From: an uncultured Bacteroidales bacterium
GTDB taxonomy: Bacteria > Bacteroidota > Bacteroidia > Bacteroidales > Bacteroidaceae
NCBI GenBank assembly: GCA_945833885.1
Contig: CAMAFY010000019.1
Span: 1-46,116 of the forward strand
DNA length: 46,116 nt
Direction of reading: 5' to 3'
Part shown: positions 8,272 through 17,577 of the stretch, piece after piece
Position numbering within the stretch: the first letter of the stretch is position 1
Layout of the letters: each line of letters starts with the position of its first letter
The notes under the pieces: model-generated
Told to the model about the DNA's origin: nothing
Seen by the model: only the letters and a program-made list of their open reading frames with translations
Database searches by the model: none
Made by a program: the position numbers and the translations under genes

Positions 8272-9675
8272 TTAATACGCCTCATCGTCACCCCACGTCA
8301 CAATGGTTCGGAAGATAATCCACAGGTCGAAAGCAAAACTCCAATGCTCCACATAGTAGATGTCGCGCCTTACGCGTTCCTGCATCTGCCATAGTTCGCG
8401 GGTCTCACCCCGGAAACCAGTCACCTGTGCAAAGCCCGTAATACCAGGTTTGACGAAATGTCGCAGCATGTAGTTTCCGATAAGGTCGGAATAAACCTTC
8501 GTATGTTCGAGCATGTGGGGCCGCGGACCGACCACCGACATGTCGCCTTTGAGGACATTGATGAACTGTGGAAGTTCGTCGATGTTCGTCCGTCGCATGA
8601 ATTCTCCCACGCGGGTCTTGCGGGGATCGTTGCGTGTGGCCTGCAACTTGTCGCTGTCGGCATTGACACGCATGGAACGGAATTTCAGACAATAGAACTC
8701 TTTTCCGTTCAGTCCACTGCGCTTCTGACGGAAAAAGATGGGGCCGGGACTGGAAATCTTGATGAGGGTGCCGAAAATAAGGAAGACGATGGGGAAGATA
8801 AACACCAGTACTCCCAGGGAGAGAAGAATGTCGAAAGTGCGTTTCAGCCAACGGTTTCCGATGAACGTCAACGGCTCGTTGTGAAGCGAGAAGACGGGCA
8901 CACCGGCCACAATCTCCATAGACATGGAACGCTCCGTATAGTTGAAGTTCGTGGGAATACTGTAGAAACGTATCAGATGGTTCTCGGCATACGCCAGGAT
9001 ATCATGGACCAGTTTGTCGTATTTCGACGTCAGCGTGCAGTAAAGTTCCTCAATGCAGAGTTCAGGATGCTGCTTGATGTACCCGATGGCCTCATCACAC
9101 TTCCCGAGCCAGGGGCCGAGTTCGCTGACGGATTTCACCTCACAGTCGTTGAAATAGCCCATGAAACGATATCCCGTGATGGGTTCTTTCGCCATCTGTT
9201 CGATAAGGTGCAACACCTGTTCGGGCGGACCGACGAACACCGCCCTGCGCTGATTGCGTCCGGCGGCACGCGTGCGTTTGATGATTTGTCGGGCAAGCCA
9301 ACGCCAGAGGAATACGGCGATGATGACCGCAACATAGAAGGGTATCATGAAACTCCACGTGAACAATGGCCAGCGCATCGCCCAAAGTACCAGCAGACTG
9401 ATGAGGATGAAGGGGAAAAGCGTGGAGATGATGCGGATAAAGATCTGTTCGGAAGTCACAAAACGCCGGTGCAACACCATACCGGACTCCAAGTTAAGAA
9501 GTCCGTAGATGACTGACATCAGTAACATCAGACGCTTGTAACTCGGAGGATAGGTGCCGGAATATCCTACATAAACGGCATACAACAGCACGAGAAGCAG
9601 ATTGAAGACCACCAACTCGCCCGCAAGCGTCAGCATTCGGATAATCTTATCTGTCGATTGATTGAATCTTACCAT
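8272..9675 (-). CDS. Polyprenyl glycosylphosphotransferase (WcaJ/WbaP-type initiating enzyme)
   Basis: This 467-residue protein has about four N-terminal membrane segments (1-120), a nucleotide-binding-like middle domain (about 140-260) and a C-terminal bacterial sugar transferase domain. That domain shows [38 protein letters not shown] text ([11 protein letters not shown]), [20 protein letters not shown] and VGPRP. It transfers a sugar 1-phosphate, usually glucose or galactose, from a UDP-sugar to undecaprenyl phosphate at the inner membrane, which starts repeat-unit assembly. It is the most promoter-distal gene of the polysaccharide block on this strand. The exact sugar is not readable. Confidence 0.93.
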   Translation of the reverse strand: MVRFNQSTDKIIRMLTLAGELVVFNLLLVLLYAVYVGYSGTYPPSYKRLMLLMSVIYGLLNLESGMVLHRRFVTSEQIFIRIISTLFPFILISLLVLWAMRWPLFTWSFMIPFYVAVIIAVFLWRWLARQIIKRTRAAGRNQRRAVFVGPPEQVLHLIEQMAKEPITGYRFMGYFNDCEVKSVSELGPWLGKCDEAIGYIKQHPELCIEELYCTLTSKYDKLVHDILAYAENHLIRFYSIPTNFNYTERSMSMEIVAGVPVFSLHNEPLTFIGNRWLKRTFDILLSLGVLVFIFPIVFLIFGTLIKISSPGPIFFRQKRSGLNGKEFYCLKFRSMRVNADSDKLQATRNDPRKTRVGEFMRRTNIDELPQFINVLKGDMSVVGPRPHMLEHTKVYSDLIGNYMLRHFVKPGITGFAQVTGFRGETRELWQMQERVRRDIYYVEHWSFAFDLWIIFRTIVTWGDDEAY

Positions 9676-10058
9676 ATTTTTCCGTTTTGAAATGCGTTGT
9701 GATAATCAAAAGAACCAAGTAGGTTTCTAAAATGGTTATAGATGAGTTTCTTGGTATTTGTATGCAGTTTTTTGCTTTGTATTGAGGGGAGGGACACCAA
9801 ATTATAGGGTGGATTTCAACCCTCGTTTTCTCGCCATGGCATACCGCAAACGCGCTATACCTGCTTCCGCTCTACTCATTTGGCTTAACGAAAACGATGA
9901 TTTTGAGGATTACGTTTTGTCATCCTCCGGTCTGTTTCCGGCTTAAAGCAGATTCGAAAGTCGGGAGTTCCAATTTATAGCCCCACATTAACAACACTTT
10001 TTATAAAATCTTGGGGGAGAGACATAAGCGATCTTAGGATTGGGCCCGCTGCCGCAAC
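9676..10058. other. Intergenic region with an inverted copy of the 73-bp repeat
   Basis: No gene is supported. It contains the repeat at 9824-9896 and a GGGGCTATAAATTGG motif on the minus strand (about 9970-9985) related to the relic ends at 13270. Confidence 0.55.
9824..9896 (-). repeat. Inverted diverged copy of the 73-bp repeat
   Basis: It has the same length (73 bp), the same ends (CGTTTTC/GAAAACG) and the conserved TCGCCATGGCATA and TCATTTGGCTTAACG segments, but in the opposite orientation to the three copies at 6181-6429. The centre is strongly diverged, so sequence constraint or recent origin applies mainly to the ends. Confidence 0.8.
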
Positions 10059-10805
10059 CTACTTCCGTACATATAATTCTCCGAACATCCGTAAAATGAA
10101 TTCCGTATTTCCAAGGATATAACGCCGCCACATTCTACGCGGTTCGCACAACAACCGGAAAAGCCATTCCAGTCCACAGCGTTGCATCCAGCGGGGGGCC
10201 CTCCTCAGCGTTCCGGCATAGAAGTCGAAGACAGCGCCGATGGTCCCCACATGACACCTCACATTCATCTGCCGCCAATGGGCATACGTCCATTTTTCCT
10301 GTTTGGGGGCGGTCATCCCTATCCACAGCAGGTCGGGGTCGGCATCGTGGATGGCACGTAGCATCAGGGCATCGTCGTCATCAGAAAACGCCTCGCGGTA
10401 GGGCGGCGAAAAGGTGATGGCGTCGAGCATGGGGAAGTCCGTCTTCATACGTTCCGCTATACGCCCGAGCACGGCATCGGAGGAACCGAGGAACATCACG
10501 CGCTTCCGCAGCCCTTCGGCAACGGCCTTCCGCTGCAGGCGCTGCATCTCACTGATGAAAAGGTCCCATCCGGCGATGCGCCGCTCGGGGCGACTTTTCG
10601 CCCGTATCAGACGGCAGGCCATGACGATGCTCATGCCGTCGGGTAGAAGGGCGTCGCCCCCCCGGAGGGCATCGGCAAAGGCAGCATCCTTCTGCGCATT
10701 GTTGTAACTATAAGCATTGATGGTATTGATGAGGAACTTTCCGTCCGGAAGACTTTCCAGTTCCTGAAGATTTTCCATCAAAGGCAATGTTTTCAATCGT
10801 AACAT
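10059..10805 (-). CDS. WecG/TagA/CpsF-family glycosyltransferase (GT26)
   Basis: This 248-residue protein shows the family markers: LPDGKFLINTINAYSYNNA near the N-terminus, ALLPDGMSIV (about 52-61), GMTAPKQEKW (about 162-171), then IGAVFDFYAG and RRAPRWMQRCGLEWLFRL. The last two include the conserved Arg/Glu-rich tail. These enzymes add N-acetylmannosaminuronate or related sugars to a lipid-linked acceptor in polymer synthesis. Two starts are possible; residue 10 (MENLQEL, 10778) is as good as the first Met. Neither has a strong ribosome site. Confidence 0.9.
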   Translation of the reverse strand: MLRLKTLPLMENLQELESLPDGKFLINTINAYSYNNAQKDAAFADALRGGDALLPDGMSIVMACRLIRAKSRPERRIAGWDLFISEMQRLQRKAVAEGLRKRVMFLGSSDAVLGRIAERMKTDFPMLDAITFSPPYREAFSDDDDALMLRAIHDADPDLLWIGMTAPKQEKWTYAHWRQMNVRCHVGTIGAVFDFYAGTLRRAPRWMQRCGLEWLFRLLCEPRRMWRRYILGNTEFILRMFGELYVRK

Positions 10806-10980
10806 GGGAAAACTTGAAGCGGGGTTTAGGAAAATCTATAAACAACTTCCGAAATTTTATTATTGTGGGGAGGGGAGGCGGGGTGTTATCATCCAGCCTC
10901 TTTACGGCCTGTCCCCTATTCTTTCAATCATTCTGCGGATTTTTTTTGCCATTCACCACATAAAGCGGCATGGAATTCTG

Positions 10981-12129
10981 TCAACGCCGCACGGCATGGT
11001 CCGGTGACCATCGTCTCGATACCCATTGGTGCCAGAGTTTCCAGAAAGGCATGCAAAGGACCTCTGCCGGATAATCTGCCAGAAAGCGCAGATTACGCTG
11101 CAAAATTTGTCCGAACCTGCTTATGGAACCGTAGTCTCGCGACACCGTTCCACGTTCGTCATATTTGCCGAAGTTGCCGGAGTGCAGCACCTCATGGAGC
11201 AGTCTTTTGCCACTTCTGGCGTCGGGCTGACAGAGCATCTTGGCACTATCAAGGCCAAACACCTCGTGCAACACCCACATCATCGCTGCCACAAAACGCT
11301 CCATACCAAGACTTTTGAGCACCGTCATGGTGTTTCTGCGCTCTTCGTCCGTCACCGTCGCCTCCAGCACGCGGTCATAATCGAGCAACTGCCTCAACCC
11401 GATGCCTTCGGCAAAGAGATGACGATAGATATGTACGAGAACAAACACCCGGTCCATGGCCAACGTCGGCACAGGAAAGGCGTCTGTCCTTTCATTTCCT
11501 CCGCAACAATGGAGGGAACACTGCAGCATGTCTCCGTCCAGGAAGCGCTGCAAACGGCGGTTTGCCCTGGGAGCGGACATCCAGGATGGGGTGAAATGCA
11601 CCTCAATGTCCTTTCCGCGTATCGGGAATGCCATGTGGTGGTATACCACCTCCTGCGGTTCACGCAGTTGCGCGTTGCAATATTCCGCCACCTGCCGACG
11701 CCGTTCGGCCAGCGGCGAATCCTCTTTTCCAGCAGGCCATACCCACACATCGATGTCGCCCATCTCGCGACGCAACGGCTGCTCATACAGTCTTGCCAGC
11801 GCCTGCCCCTTCAGAATGCAGGATGAGAAACCTTCTTTCCGGAAAATTTCCGTAAGGACAGCCGCATCATGTTGCTGCTGCCGGTTTCCATCCTCTATCT
11901 TTTGTACCCGCAGTTTCCACGCCATCATCAGTTCTATCCGCGGCGGTTCGCACACCTTTTTCCGCACGGCCTCCTCCATTCCGCTGTACCCGATGCCGGT
12001 CAGCGTATGGCGTCGGCACAGGTCGAGCAGTCCCTCCCAGTCGGATGCCACGGGCGGCGAGGAGAATTCCTCACGGCGGTGCAAGGCAATCTGCAGGAGT
12101 TCGAAGAATTTATTCCTTAATGACGTCAT
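10981..12129 (-). CDS. Nucleotidyltransferase-fold protein (NTP_transf_5-like, PF14907)
   Basis: This 382-residue protein has a helical N-terminal part, then the nucleotidyltransferase-like core ILKGQALARLYEQPLRREMG followed by DIDVWV (about 120-145). The DxD pair matches metal-binding carboxylates of that superfamily. HHMAFPIRGKDIEVHF follows with a third candidate carboxylate. Proteins of this family commonly sit in polysaccharide and peptide-modification clusters, but their substrate is not established as far as I know. It is separated from its neighbours by 22 bp upstream and 175 bp downstream. Confidence 0.75.
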   Translation of the reverse strand: MTSLRNKFFELLQIALHRREEFSSPPVASDWEGLLDLCRRHTLTGIGYSGMEEAVRKKVCEPPRIELMMAWKLRVQKIEDGNRQQQHDAAVLTEIFRKEGFSSCILKGQALARLYEQPLRREMGDIDVWVWPAGKEDSPLAERRRQVAEYCNAQLREPQEVVYHHMAFPIRGKDIEVHFTPSWMSAPRANRRLQRFLDGDMLQCSLHCCGGNERTDAFPVPTLAMDRVFVLVHIYRHLFAEGIGLRQLLDYDRVLEATVTDEERRNTMTVLKSLGMERFVAAMMWVLHEVFGLDSAKMLCQPDARSGKRLLHEVLHSGNFGKYDERGTVSRDYGSISRFGQILQRNLRFLADYPAEVLCMPFWKLWHQWVSRRWSPDHAVRR

Positions 12130-12151
12130 GTAAAATACTCAGGTTGACATT

Positions 12152-13267
12152 TCAGATACTCATATCAAGCACAGCCTCTACAATCGGAGCCATATCATAA
12201 TACCGGTATTGTGCCAATCTTCCTCCGAAAATAACATCGGTTTCTGCCTCTGCGAGTTTGCGGTAATCCTCAGCAAGTGCATTGTTCCGCACATCATTCA
12301 CCGGATAGTATGGCTCCATACCCGGCTGGTATTCTACGGGATATTCCTCCGAAACCACTGTTTGCGGATTCTCTTCCACGGCAGGTCCGAAAGTTTCGAA
12401 ATGCTTGTGTTCGATAACCCTGGTGTAGGGAACCTCATGCGATGTGTAGTTCACCACAGCATTTCCTTGGAAGTTTGCCACTGGCTCCACGCGCGTCCGG
12501 AAAGACACCGTCCGCCAGTCTAATCTTCCCAGTCGATATCCGAAATATTCGTCCAGCGGTCCTGTATAGACTAACTTTCGGGCATAGCGCCGCCAATCGC
12601 GATATTCCGATTGGAAGAAATCAGTTTCCGTCAGACATTCCACGCCCTCCAGCAATCCTTCTATCAGTTTGTTATAGCCACCGATGGGAATCCCCTGATA
12701 GGCATCATTGAAATAATTGTTGTCGTAGACGAAACGCAGTGGGAGGCGTCGGATAATGAATGCGGGGAGTTCCGTACACGGACGCCCCCACTGTTTTTCG
12801 GTATAATCCTTGATAAGCGTCCGGTAGATGTCTTCACCCACCAACGAGATGGCCTGCTCCTCCAGATTCTGCGGTTCGTGTCCAACACTGTCATAGGCTT
12901 TCCGCGACGCTTCTATGCGTTGGCGTGCCTCAGCAGGCGTTGTCACCCCCCACATCTGATAAAAAGTGTTCATGTTAAAGGGTAGATTAAACATCTTTCC
13001 GCGATAGTTCGCCACCGGACAGTTGGTATAACGGTTGAACTCCACAAAACAGTTGACGAAGTCCCACACCTTCTTGTTTGAGGTGTGAAAGATATGTGCC
13101 CCATACTTATGTACATTGATACCGGCAACATTCTCGCAATACACATTTCCGCCAAGATGACTACGACGCTCTATCACAAGACATCGCTTGCCCTTCTGCC
13201 GGGCACAATAGGCAAAAGTGGCCCCGAACAATCCGGAACCGACTATCAGATAATCGTATTTTACCAT
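12152..13267 (-). CDS. glf: UDP-galactopyranose mutase
   Basis: The enzyme interconverts UDP-galactopyranose and UDP-galactofuranose with reduced FAD. The protein begins MVKYDYLIVGSGLFGATFAY, whose GxGxxG binds FAD. The continuation includes ERRSHLGGN, KYGAHIFHTSNKKVWDFVN, YTEKQWGRP and the C-terminal FGGRLAQYRYYDM, all glf hallmarks. I chose the Met at 13267 because an upstream Met at 13300 would add residues encoded by the end of a transposon relic. The gene starts two bases after that relic (13270-13496). Galactofuranose is therefore a likely component of the polymer. Confidence 0.95.
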   Translation of the reverse strand: MVKYDYLIVGSGLFGATFAYCARQKGKRCLVIERRSHLGGNVYCENVAGINVHKYGAHIFHTSNKKVWDFVNCFVEFNRYTNCPVANYRGKMFNLPFNMNTFYQMWGVTTPAEARQRIEASRKAYDSVGHEPQNLEEQAISLVGEDIYRTLIKDYTEKQWGRPCTELPAFIIRRLPLRFVYDNNYFNDAYQGIPIGGYNKLIEGLLEGVECLTETDFFQSEYRDWRRYARKLVYTGPLDEYFGYRLGRLDWRTVSFRTRVEPVANFQGNAVVNYTSHEVPYTRVIEHKHFETFGPAVEENPQTVVSEEYPVEYQPGMEPYYPVNDVRNNALAEDYRKLAEAETDVIFGGRLAQYRYYDMAPIVEAVLDMSI

Positions 13268-13269
13268 AA

Positions 13270-13496
13270 GGGATGTTCTATAAATTAGTTTTATATTCAT
13301 TTAGGAAGTGTTCTTATGCTTGGCTTCGCCTTCCTCCTTCGCGACTCGGGATAGTCTGAGTAATTGGCTTCGCCTTCCTCCTTCGCACCTCGGCCATTCA
13401 AACAAGTTTGATGGCTCTCGGTTTGTCGTCGGTTCAGCCTCTCCACTCGCTGCTCCATCGCTTGGCCATTTTTCAAGCTAATTTATAGAACATCCC
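13270..13496. mobile_element. Small transposon relic (MITE-like) with 19-bp terminal inverted repeats
   Basis: GGGATGTTCTATAAATTAG (13270-13288) is the exact inverse of 13478-13496. The four bases ATAA flank both ends directly (13266-13269 and 13497-13500), fitting a target-site duplication. The 227-bp element encodes no transposase. Inside are two copies of GGCTTCGCCTTCCTCCTTCGC. The glf start codon begins beyond its left end. A related but longer and decayed sequence lies at 33025-33489. Confidence 0.75.
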
Positions 13497-13515
13497 ATAA
13501 ATGTTTGAATAAGAC

Positions 13516-14781
13516 TCACGACAGTGATGCAGAATCCCCTGTCAGTTCGTGATAATATGACACAAAACGCTGTACCTTACTGCGCCATGTCAGATGTTGC
13601 GCCACCCATCGGCGGGCATTTTCACCGATTTGCGGCAGTTGTTCCCTGTTTTCATACGCCCATTTCAACCGCTCTGCAAAATTCTCAACCGTTTGCTCAT
13701 AGGTTGCTCCGATTTTCACCTTTAAAACGATGTCGTCATCAAAAATGTCCTGTCCATCTGCATCCAGACATACTGTAGGACACGCCAGTGCACAGCCTTC
13801 CAACACACTCATGGAACCGGAATCACGAAAGGCAGGATAAACCTGAAGGTTACAGGTTGCCTCCAGTTCCAGCAATTCGTTTCGGGGTACGAAAGGCACG
13901 AGGCGAATCTGTTCCGCAAGACCAAGTTCTTCGGCCCAGGCCTTCACCTTGCGCTGTTCGTCTTCAAAACGTATACCTACGAGATATATGAGCATCTGCC
14001 TGCGCTCCTCCATGTCAAAGGCATGACCGAAGGCTCTCAGAAAAATGTGCAGCCCCTTCCAGTCAAAGGCTTTCCCTGCATAAATCAAGGTGAACTGCTC
14101 CTTAGTCCTCGGTCCTCCTGCGATTTCAAAATCTTTTTCGTCATATCCAATGGCTGCCAGTTCCTCCACCCTACATGTAGCAGAGGTGTAGGTTTTCAGT
14201 GCCTGGAGGTTTTCGCGCGAGGAACAAAGTATCAGTTTACGGTTCTTACACCGCCGCGTCATCCATCCGAAAATCGGGAGGTCCGTACCGCGTCTTCTGA
14301 AACGCTCTTTCCGCAAGGTATGTGGTTCAAGGTCCTGCCATAGGGCTGGCGATATCTTCTCAGCACCTCCTATAGGGCCCATCACAAAAGGTATGTCAAT
14401 ACAGAATCCGGGTGACGGCGTTCGGTATTGATTGAAGGTCAAATGATGTACTACATCAAAGTGAATCTCCTTATGCAACCGTCGCACGAAACGTCTTGCC
14501 AGAATTTGCCATAGAAGATAGTTGATTTGCTCTCCCCACCGGCTTTTCATCTCGTTGGGATAGGTCGTCCACTTCGGGATGTCGTAAAAAAGGAATCGAA
14601 GATTCCGCATCTCGAGTTCACCCAGTGCTCTTTCTATCTTTTCCCTACAACGGCTTCGCGTCAGGACATAAATTTCCATTTGAGGAAACTCAGCCGCCAT
14701 AGTTGTCGGCACCATCCATCCTACACCATATTAGCTTCCCGTGCCAGGTTCACTGGCGTAGGCTATCATAAGTATTTTCAT
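13516..14781 (-). pseudogene. GT4-family glycosyltransferase interrupted by one nonsense codon
   Basis: Reading from the ATG at 14781, the protein begins MKILMIAYASEPGTGS, then a TAA stop (14733-14731, codon 17), then YGVGWMVPTTMAAEF in the same frame and on to a full GT4 protein of about 421 residues. The family has a conserved GSE at this point (compare MKILINAYACSPDMGSEPG of the 22276-23508 gene), so GAA has become TAA by one base change. The rest is intact, with GKAFDWKGLHIFLRAF and the donor-site stretch SGSMSVLEGCALACP. Re-initiation at 14715 would lose the first beta-strand. Next to glf, it may have been a galactofuranosyltransferase, but that is inference. Confidence 0.8.
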
Positions 14782-15013
14782 GGCATTAATGATGGCGAAA
14801 AAATTTGGGTACTATTATTGTAACAACGACAGGAGCGACAAAGGGTCAACTTTTCCTAATTGCCTAATTTATACTTATCCGAGTTTTCGTTTTGCGTCGG
14901 GAACAGATATAATATGAAACTTTGTAGGGGGACTATTTGTATCGTATGATTTATTGTGAAGGAAGGTTTAGTGAAAATTCATCAAAGTATAAGCAAAACA
15001 CAATCATACAGGA

Positions 15014-16057
15014 TTAGACCTCACTATATATCCGTTCCCAACAGCGGCTGATTTCTTCTGTAGAGAAATACTGAACGGCAAAACGGCGAGAGAATCCTGC
15101 CATTTGCTTCCGCAAGTCCTCGTCCATAATCAGACGCTCCAAACGTTTCGCCAGGGCATCCACATCACCGAAAGGGAAAGTCAAAGCATTGCGTCCCTCT
15201 TCCAACACATCGGGCAGACCGCCTACGGGAGTCGTGATCAATGCCATGCCATACATCCATGCTTCAAGCACTACCATGGGGAAGCCTTCTTCGTAAGAAC
15301 ACATGCAATACACCGATGCTCTCCTGAAAAGTTGTTCCTTTTCCTTTCCCACCACATAACCTTTGAAATTCACCCGTCCTGCAAATCCCATCTCTTCCGC
15401 CATCTTCCGGAAACGCTCAACCTCACCATTCCCGAGGATTTCGAGCGACCACTGTGGGTATTTTTTCTCCACCTTCTGCCAGGCTTTCAGCAGGATATCC
15501 GGGGCTTTGTTGTCATTGAGATATGCCGCCATCATAATTACCGGCTGCTTTTCCTGCGGCATCACCTCAGGCACCGTCTCCACAGCATTATAGACCACCG
15601 TTACCGGTGTCGGGATATCGGCATAAAGTTCCTCGAACATCCTTTTCCATTTCGGTGCCAGCAATACGATGAGGTCTGCCTGCCGCAGACACCATTTGAA
15701 GAGCCGGTTCCGGGTATGGTTCCGCAACTGATTACCCATATGCACATGCATGATAATGCGCTTCCGACCTGCCAACGCCATCAGCAGAATGGGAAGTTGT
15801 ATGAGGAGTCCATTGCGGTCAGGAACGGTATGGAAATGCACGATGCCGAACCTCCAAAGAATGCACAAGGCCGTAACATTGGCTTTAATGGCATACCATA
15901 GTTTCCACAGATAGTTCCGTTGGATTTGCGTTCCTAACCACCGGCATCCGAATCGCTCCCATACGGACATGTGGCTCATGGTGCGGATAACCTCCGAAAC
16001 TCCTCCAGCACTCTCACGAGCGGAACCGACAACAAGGACACGAACTTGTTTACTCAT
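15014..16057 (-). CDS. GT4-family glycosyltransferase
   Basis: This 347-residue protein has a GT-B fold pattern. The N-terminal domain contains VLVVGSARESAGGVSEV with the glycine-rich acceptor loop and VHFHTVPDRNG. A linker leads to the donor domain, with AAYLNDNKAPDILLKAW, LEILGNGEVE and the GT4 motif CSYEEGFPMVVLEAWMYG (EX7E type). It should transfer a sugar from a nucleotide donor to the lipid-linked repeat unit; specificity is not readable. It overlaps the upstream GT2 gene by four bases (16054-16057), indicating coupled translation. Confidence 0.9.
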   Translation of the reverse strand: MSKQVRVLVVGSARESAGGVSEVIRTMSHMSVWERFGCRWLGTQIQRNYLWKLWYAIKANVTALCILWRFGIVHFHTVPDRNGLLIQLPILLMALAGRKRIIMHVHMGNQLRNHTRNRLFKWCLRQADLIVLLAPKWKRMFEELYADIPTPVTVVYNAVETVPEVMPQEKQPVIMMAAYLNDNKAPDILLKAWQKVEKKYPQWSLEILGNGEVERFRKMAEEMGFAGRVNFKGYVVGKEKEQLFRRASVYCMCSYEEGFPMVVLEAWMYGMALITTPVGGLPDVLEEGRNALTFPFGDVDALAKRLERLIMDEDLRKQMAGFSRRFAVQYFSTEEISRCWERIYSEV

Positions 16058-16908
16058 CGCAAGAACAACCTATACAATAAGACATGTAGTTTTGCATTCA
16101 TATATTCAGCCATTGTGCAGTCTGTGGCATCCTTCATAAAACGATATAAAAAAAGATTGTCTGTATACACACGTCTGATACTCATCAATTTAGTCCTCCA
16201 CCAATTCATTCTCCCATATACTGGCGCACCACACACATTGCTGATATGCTGTCGATACAACAAAGTTGGAACGTCAATAGAAACACAACGCCCCCCATTT
16301 TTCCATGCCATCAAAGCAATCCACCAATCATGCATATAAGCATGAGGATGAATCGGGAATGCACACTGCTTTACTCTATAATTTATAATAGATGTGCATC
16401 CTGAACACTTGTTAGTCACTCTATAACACTCAAAAGAATCAAACCATTTAGGCTTCATCTTCATCATTTGGAACAATGATAACCTTGTAGGAAAACAATT
16501 ATTGTCTGCTACACATAAATCCGTATAGACCATAATCGGCAAGAATGGAGTCTTTTCCTCTTCTCTACATATACGATTGTACGTAATTGAAATCTTATGC
16601 GGCAGCCAAACGTCGTCTTGATCTGAAAACATATAATACTCGGATTCGACATGTTCAAGCAACCACATAAAACTATCCCGTGCCCCACGTCCCTGTTCTA
16701 TACAATCTTCCATAAAATGGATTTTTTCGGGATACAATCGAACATATTTTTCAATAATATCCAATGTACCATCTGTACTTTTATCATCATGGATAAAGAG
16801 TTCCCAATCATCGAAATCCTGCCAGATTATGGATTCAATTTGTTTCTCTAAATACCTTTTACCATTATACGTGGCCATTAATATGGCTATCTTGTGCTTA
16901 CAATCCAT
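16054..16908 (-). CDS. GT2-family glycosyltransferase
   Basis: This 284-residue protein has a GT-A fold: IAILMATYNGKRYLEKQIES (about 7-26), FIHDDKSTDGT and the metal-binding SDQDDVWLP near residue 95. This text resembles rhamnosyltransferase-like GT2 enzymes of O-antigen clusters. The C-terminal part is basic and hydrophobic. It couples by a four-base overlap to the downstream GT4 gene. Donor and linkage are unknown. Confidence 0.9.
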   Translation of the reverse strand: MDCKHKIAILMATYNGKRYLEKQIESIIWQDFDDWELFIHDDKSTDGTLDIIEKYVRLYPEKIHFMEDCIEQGRGARDSFMWLLEHVESEYYMFSDQDDVWLPHKISITYNRICREEEKTPFLPIMVYTDLCVADNNCFPTRLSLFQMMKMKPKWFDSFECYRVTNKCSGCTSIINYRVKQCAFPIHPHAYMHDWWIALMAWKNGGRCVSIDVPTLLYRQHISNVCGAPVYGRMNWWRTKLMSIRRVYTDNLFLYRFMKDATDCTMAEYMNAKLHVLLYRLFLR

Positions 16909-16998
16909 TTCTTACACGTTTTTTGTTAATGTTTTCACTACGTTCCCACGAATATGCATTATCCAAACATAAAAAAGAGAGTTCAGGGAAACGGATAT

Positions 16999-17577
16999 CT
17001 AAACAATTAAAGAATTTTTTTTCTCCATCAACAAATCCTCGTGCACTTTAATATCCTCCGGCGTAAACCGCATTTTCAACAATCTGGCAGGCACCCCTCC
17101 GATGATGGAATAGGGGGGGAATGATTGCGTCACCACAGCACCAGCGGCAACAATGCTGCCACGCCCGATGGTAACACCCTTTAATATGGTGACATTCGCC
17201 CCACACCAGACATCGTCCTCAATAACTACAGGTTGATCATTCTCAGGAAGTTTTTCCTCTACCTTGACGTCCATGATATATTTTCCGAGGACATCTGTCC
17301 GATGGTCACCCGTGATGATGGTGGGATGTGGTCCAAAGATTACTTTCCGCCCAATGGTCAAAGGAGCATCTGTGCAATAGAACGTAGCCCCTTTGGGAAT
17401 GGATGTTCCATCACCCACAGACAGATTTTCAATGCCCTTGATATCCGATGACATCGGACGCAGATACACCCCGCGACCACAATGTCGCATGGCACGCTTC
17501 CATACGGGAGCCCACAACATGTCCCACAAATATGCAGGAAGCAGAGTGAATTTCAATATAATATTCATTATTCTCAT
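16999..17577 (-). CDS. Hexapeptide-repeat (LbH) acetyltransferase
   Basis: This protein of about 192 residues is made of left-handed beta-helix repeats, with the CoA-site text DDVWCGANVTILKGVTIGRG, AAGAVVTQSFPPYSIIGGVP and a C-terminal cap. It resembles WcaF/Maa-type sugar O-acetyltransferases. I chose the ATG at 17577 rather than 17592: it overlaps the stop of the upstream polymerase gene as ATGA and has GGAGG 12 bases upstream, one of the few good Shine-Dalgarno sites here. It probably acetylates the repeat unit. Confidence 0.88.
   Translation of the reverse strand: MRIMNIILKFTLLPAYLWDMLWAPVWKRAMRHCGRGVYLRPMSSDIKGIENLSVGDGTSIPKGATFYCTDAPLTIGRKVIFGPHPTIITGDHRTDVLGKYIMDVKVEEKLPENDQPVVIEDDVWCGANVTILKGVTIGRGSIVAAGAVVTQSFPPYSIIGGVPARLLKMRFTPEDIKVHEDLLMEKKNSLIV

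Noticed and set aside
8458..9516. 352-codon plus-strand frame
   Set aside because: It lies opposite the initiating sugar transferase, whose motifs are unmistakable; the antisense translation matches nothing.
13267..13300. Longer UDP-galactopyranose mutase start at 13300
   Set aside because: The extra residues come from the inverted-repeat end of the transposon relic; the conserved protein begins at MVKYDYLIV.
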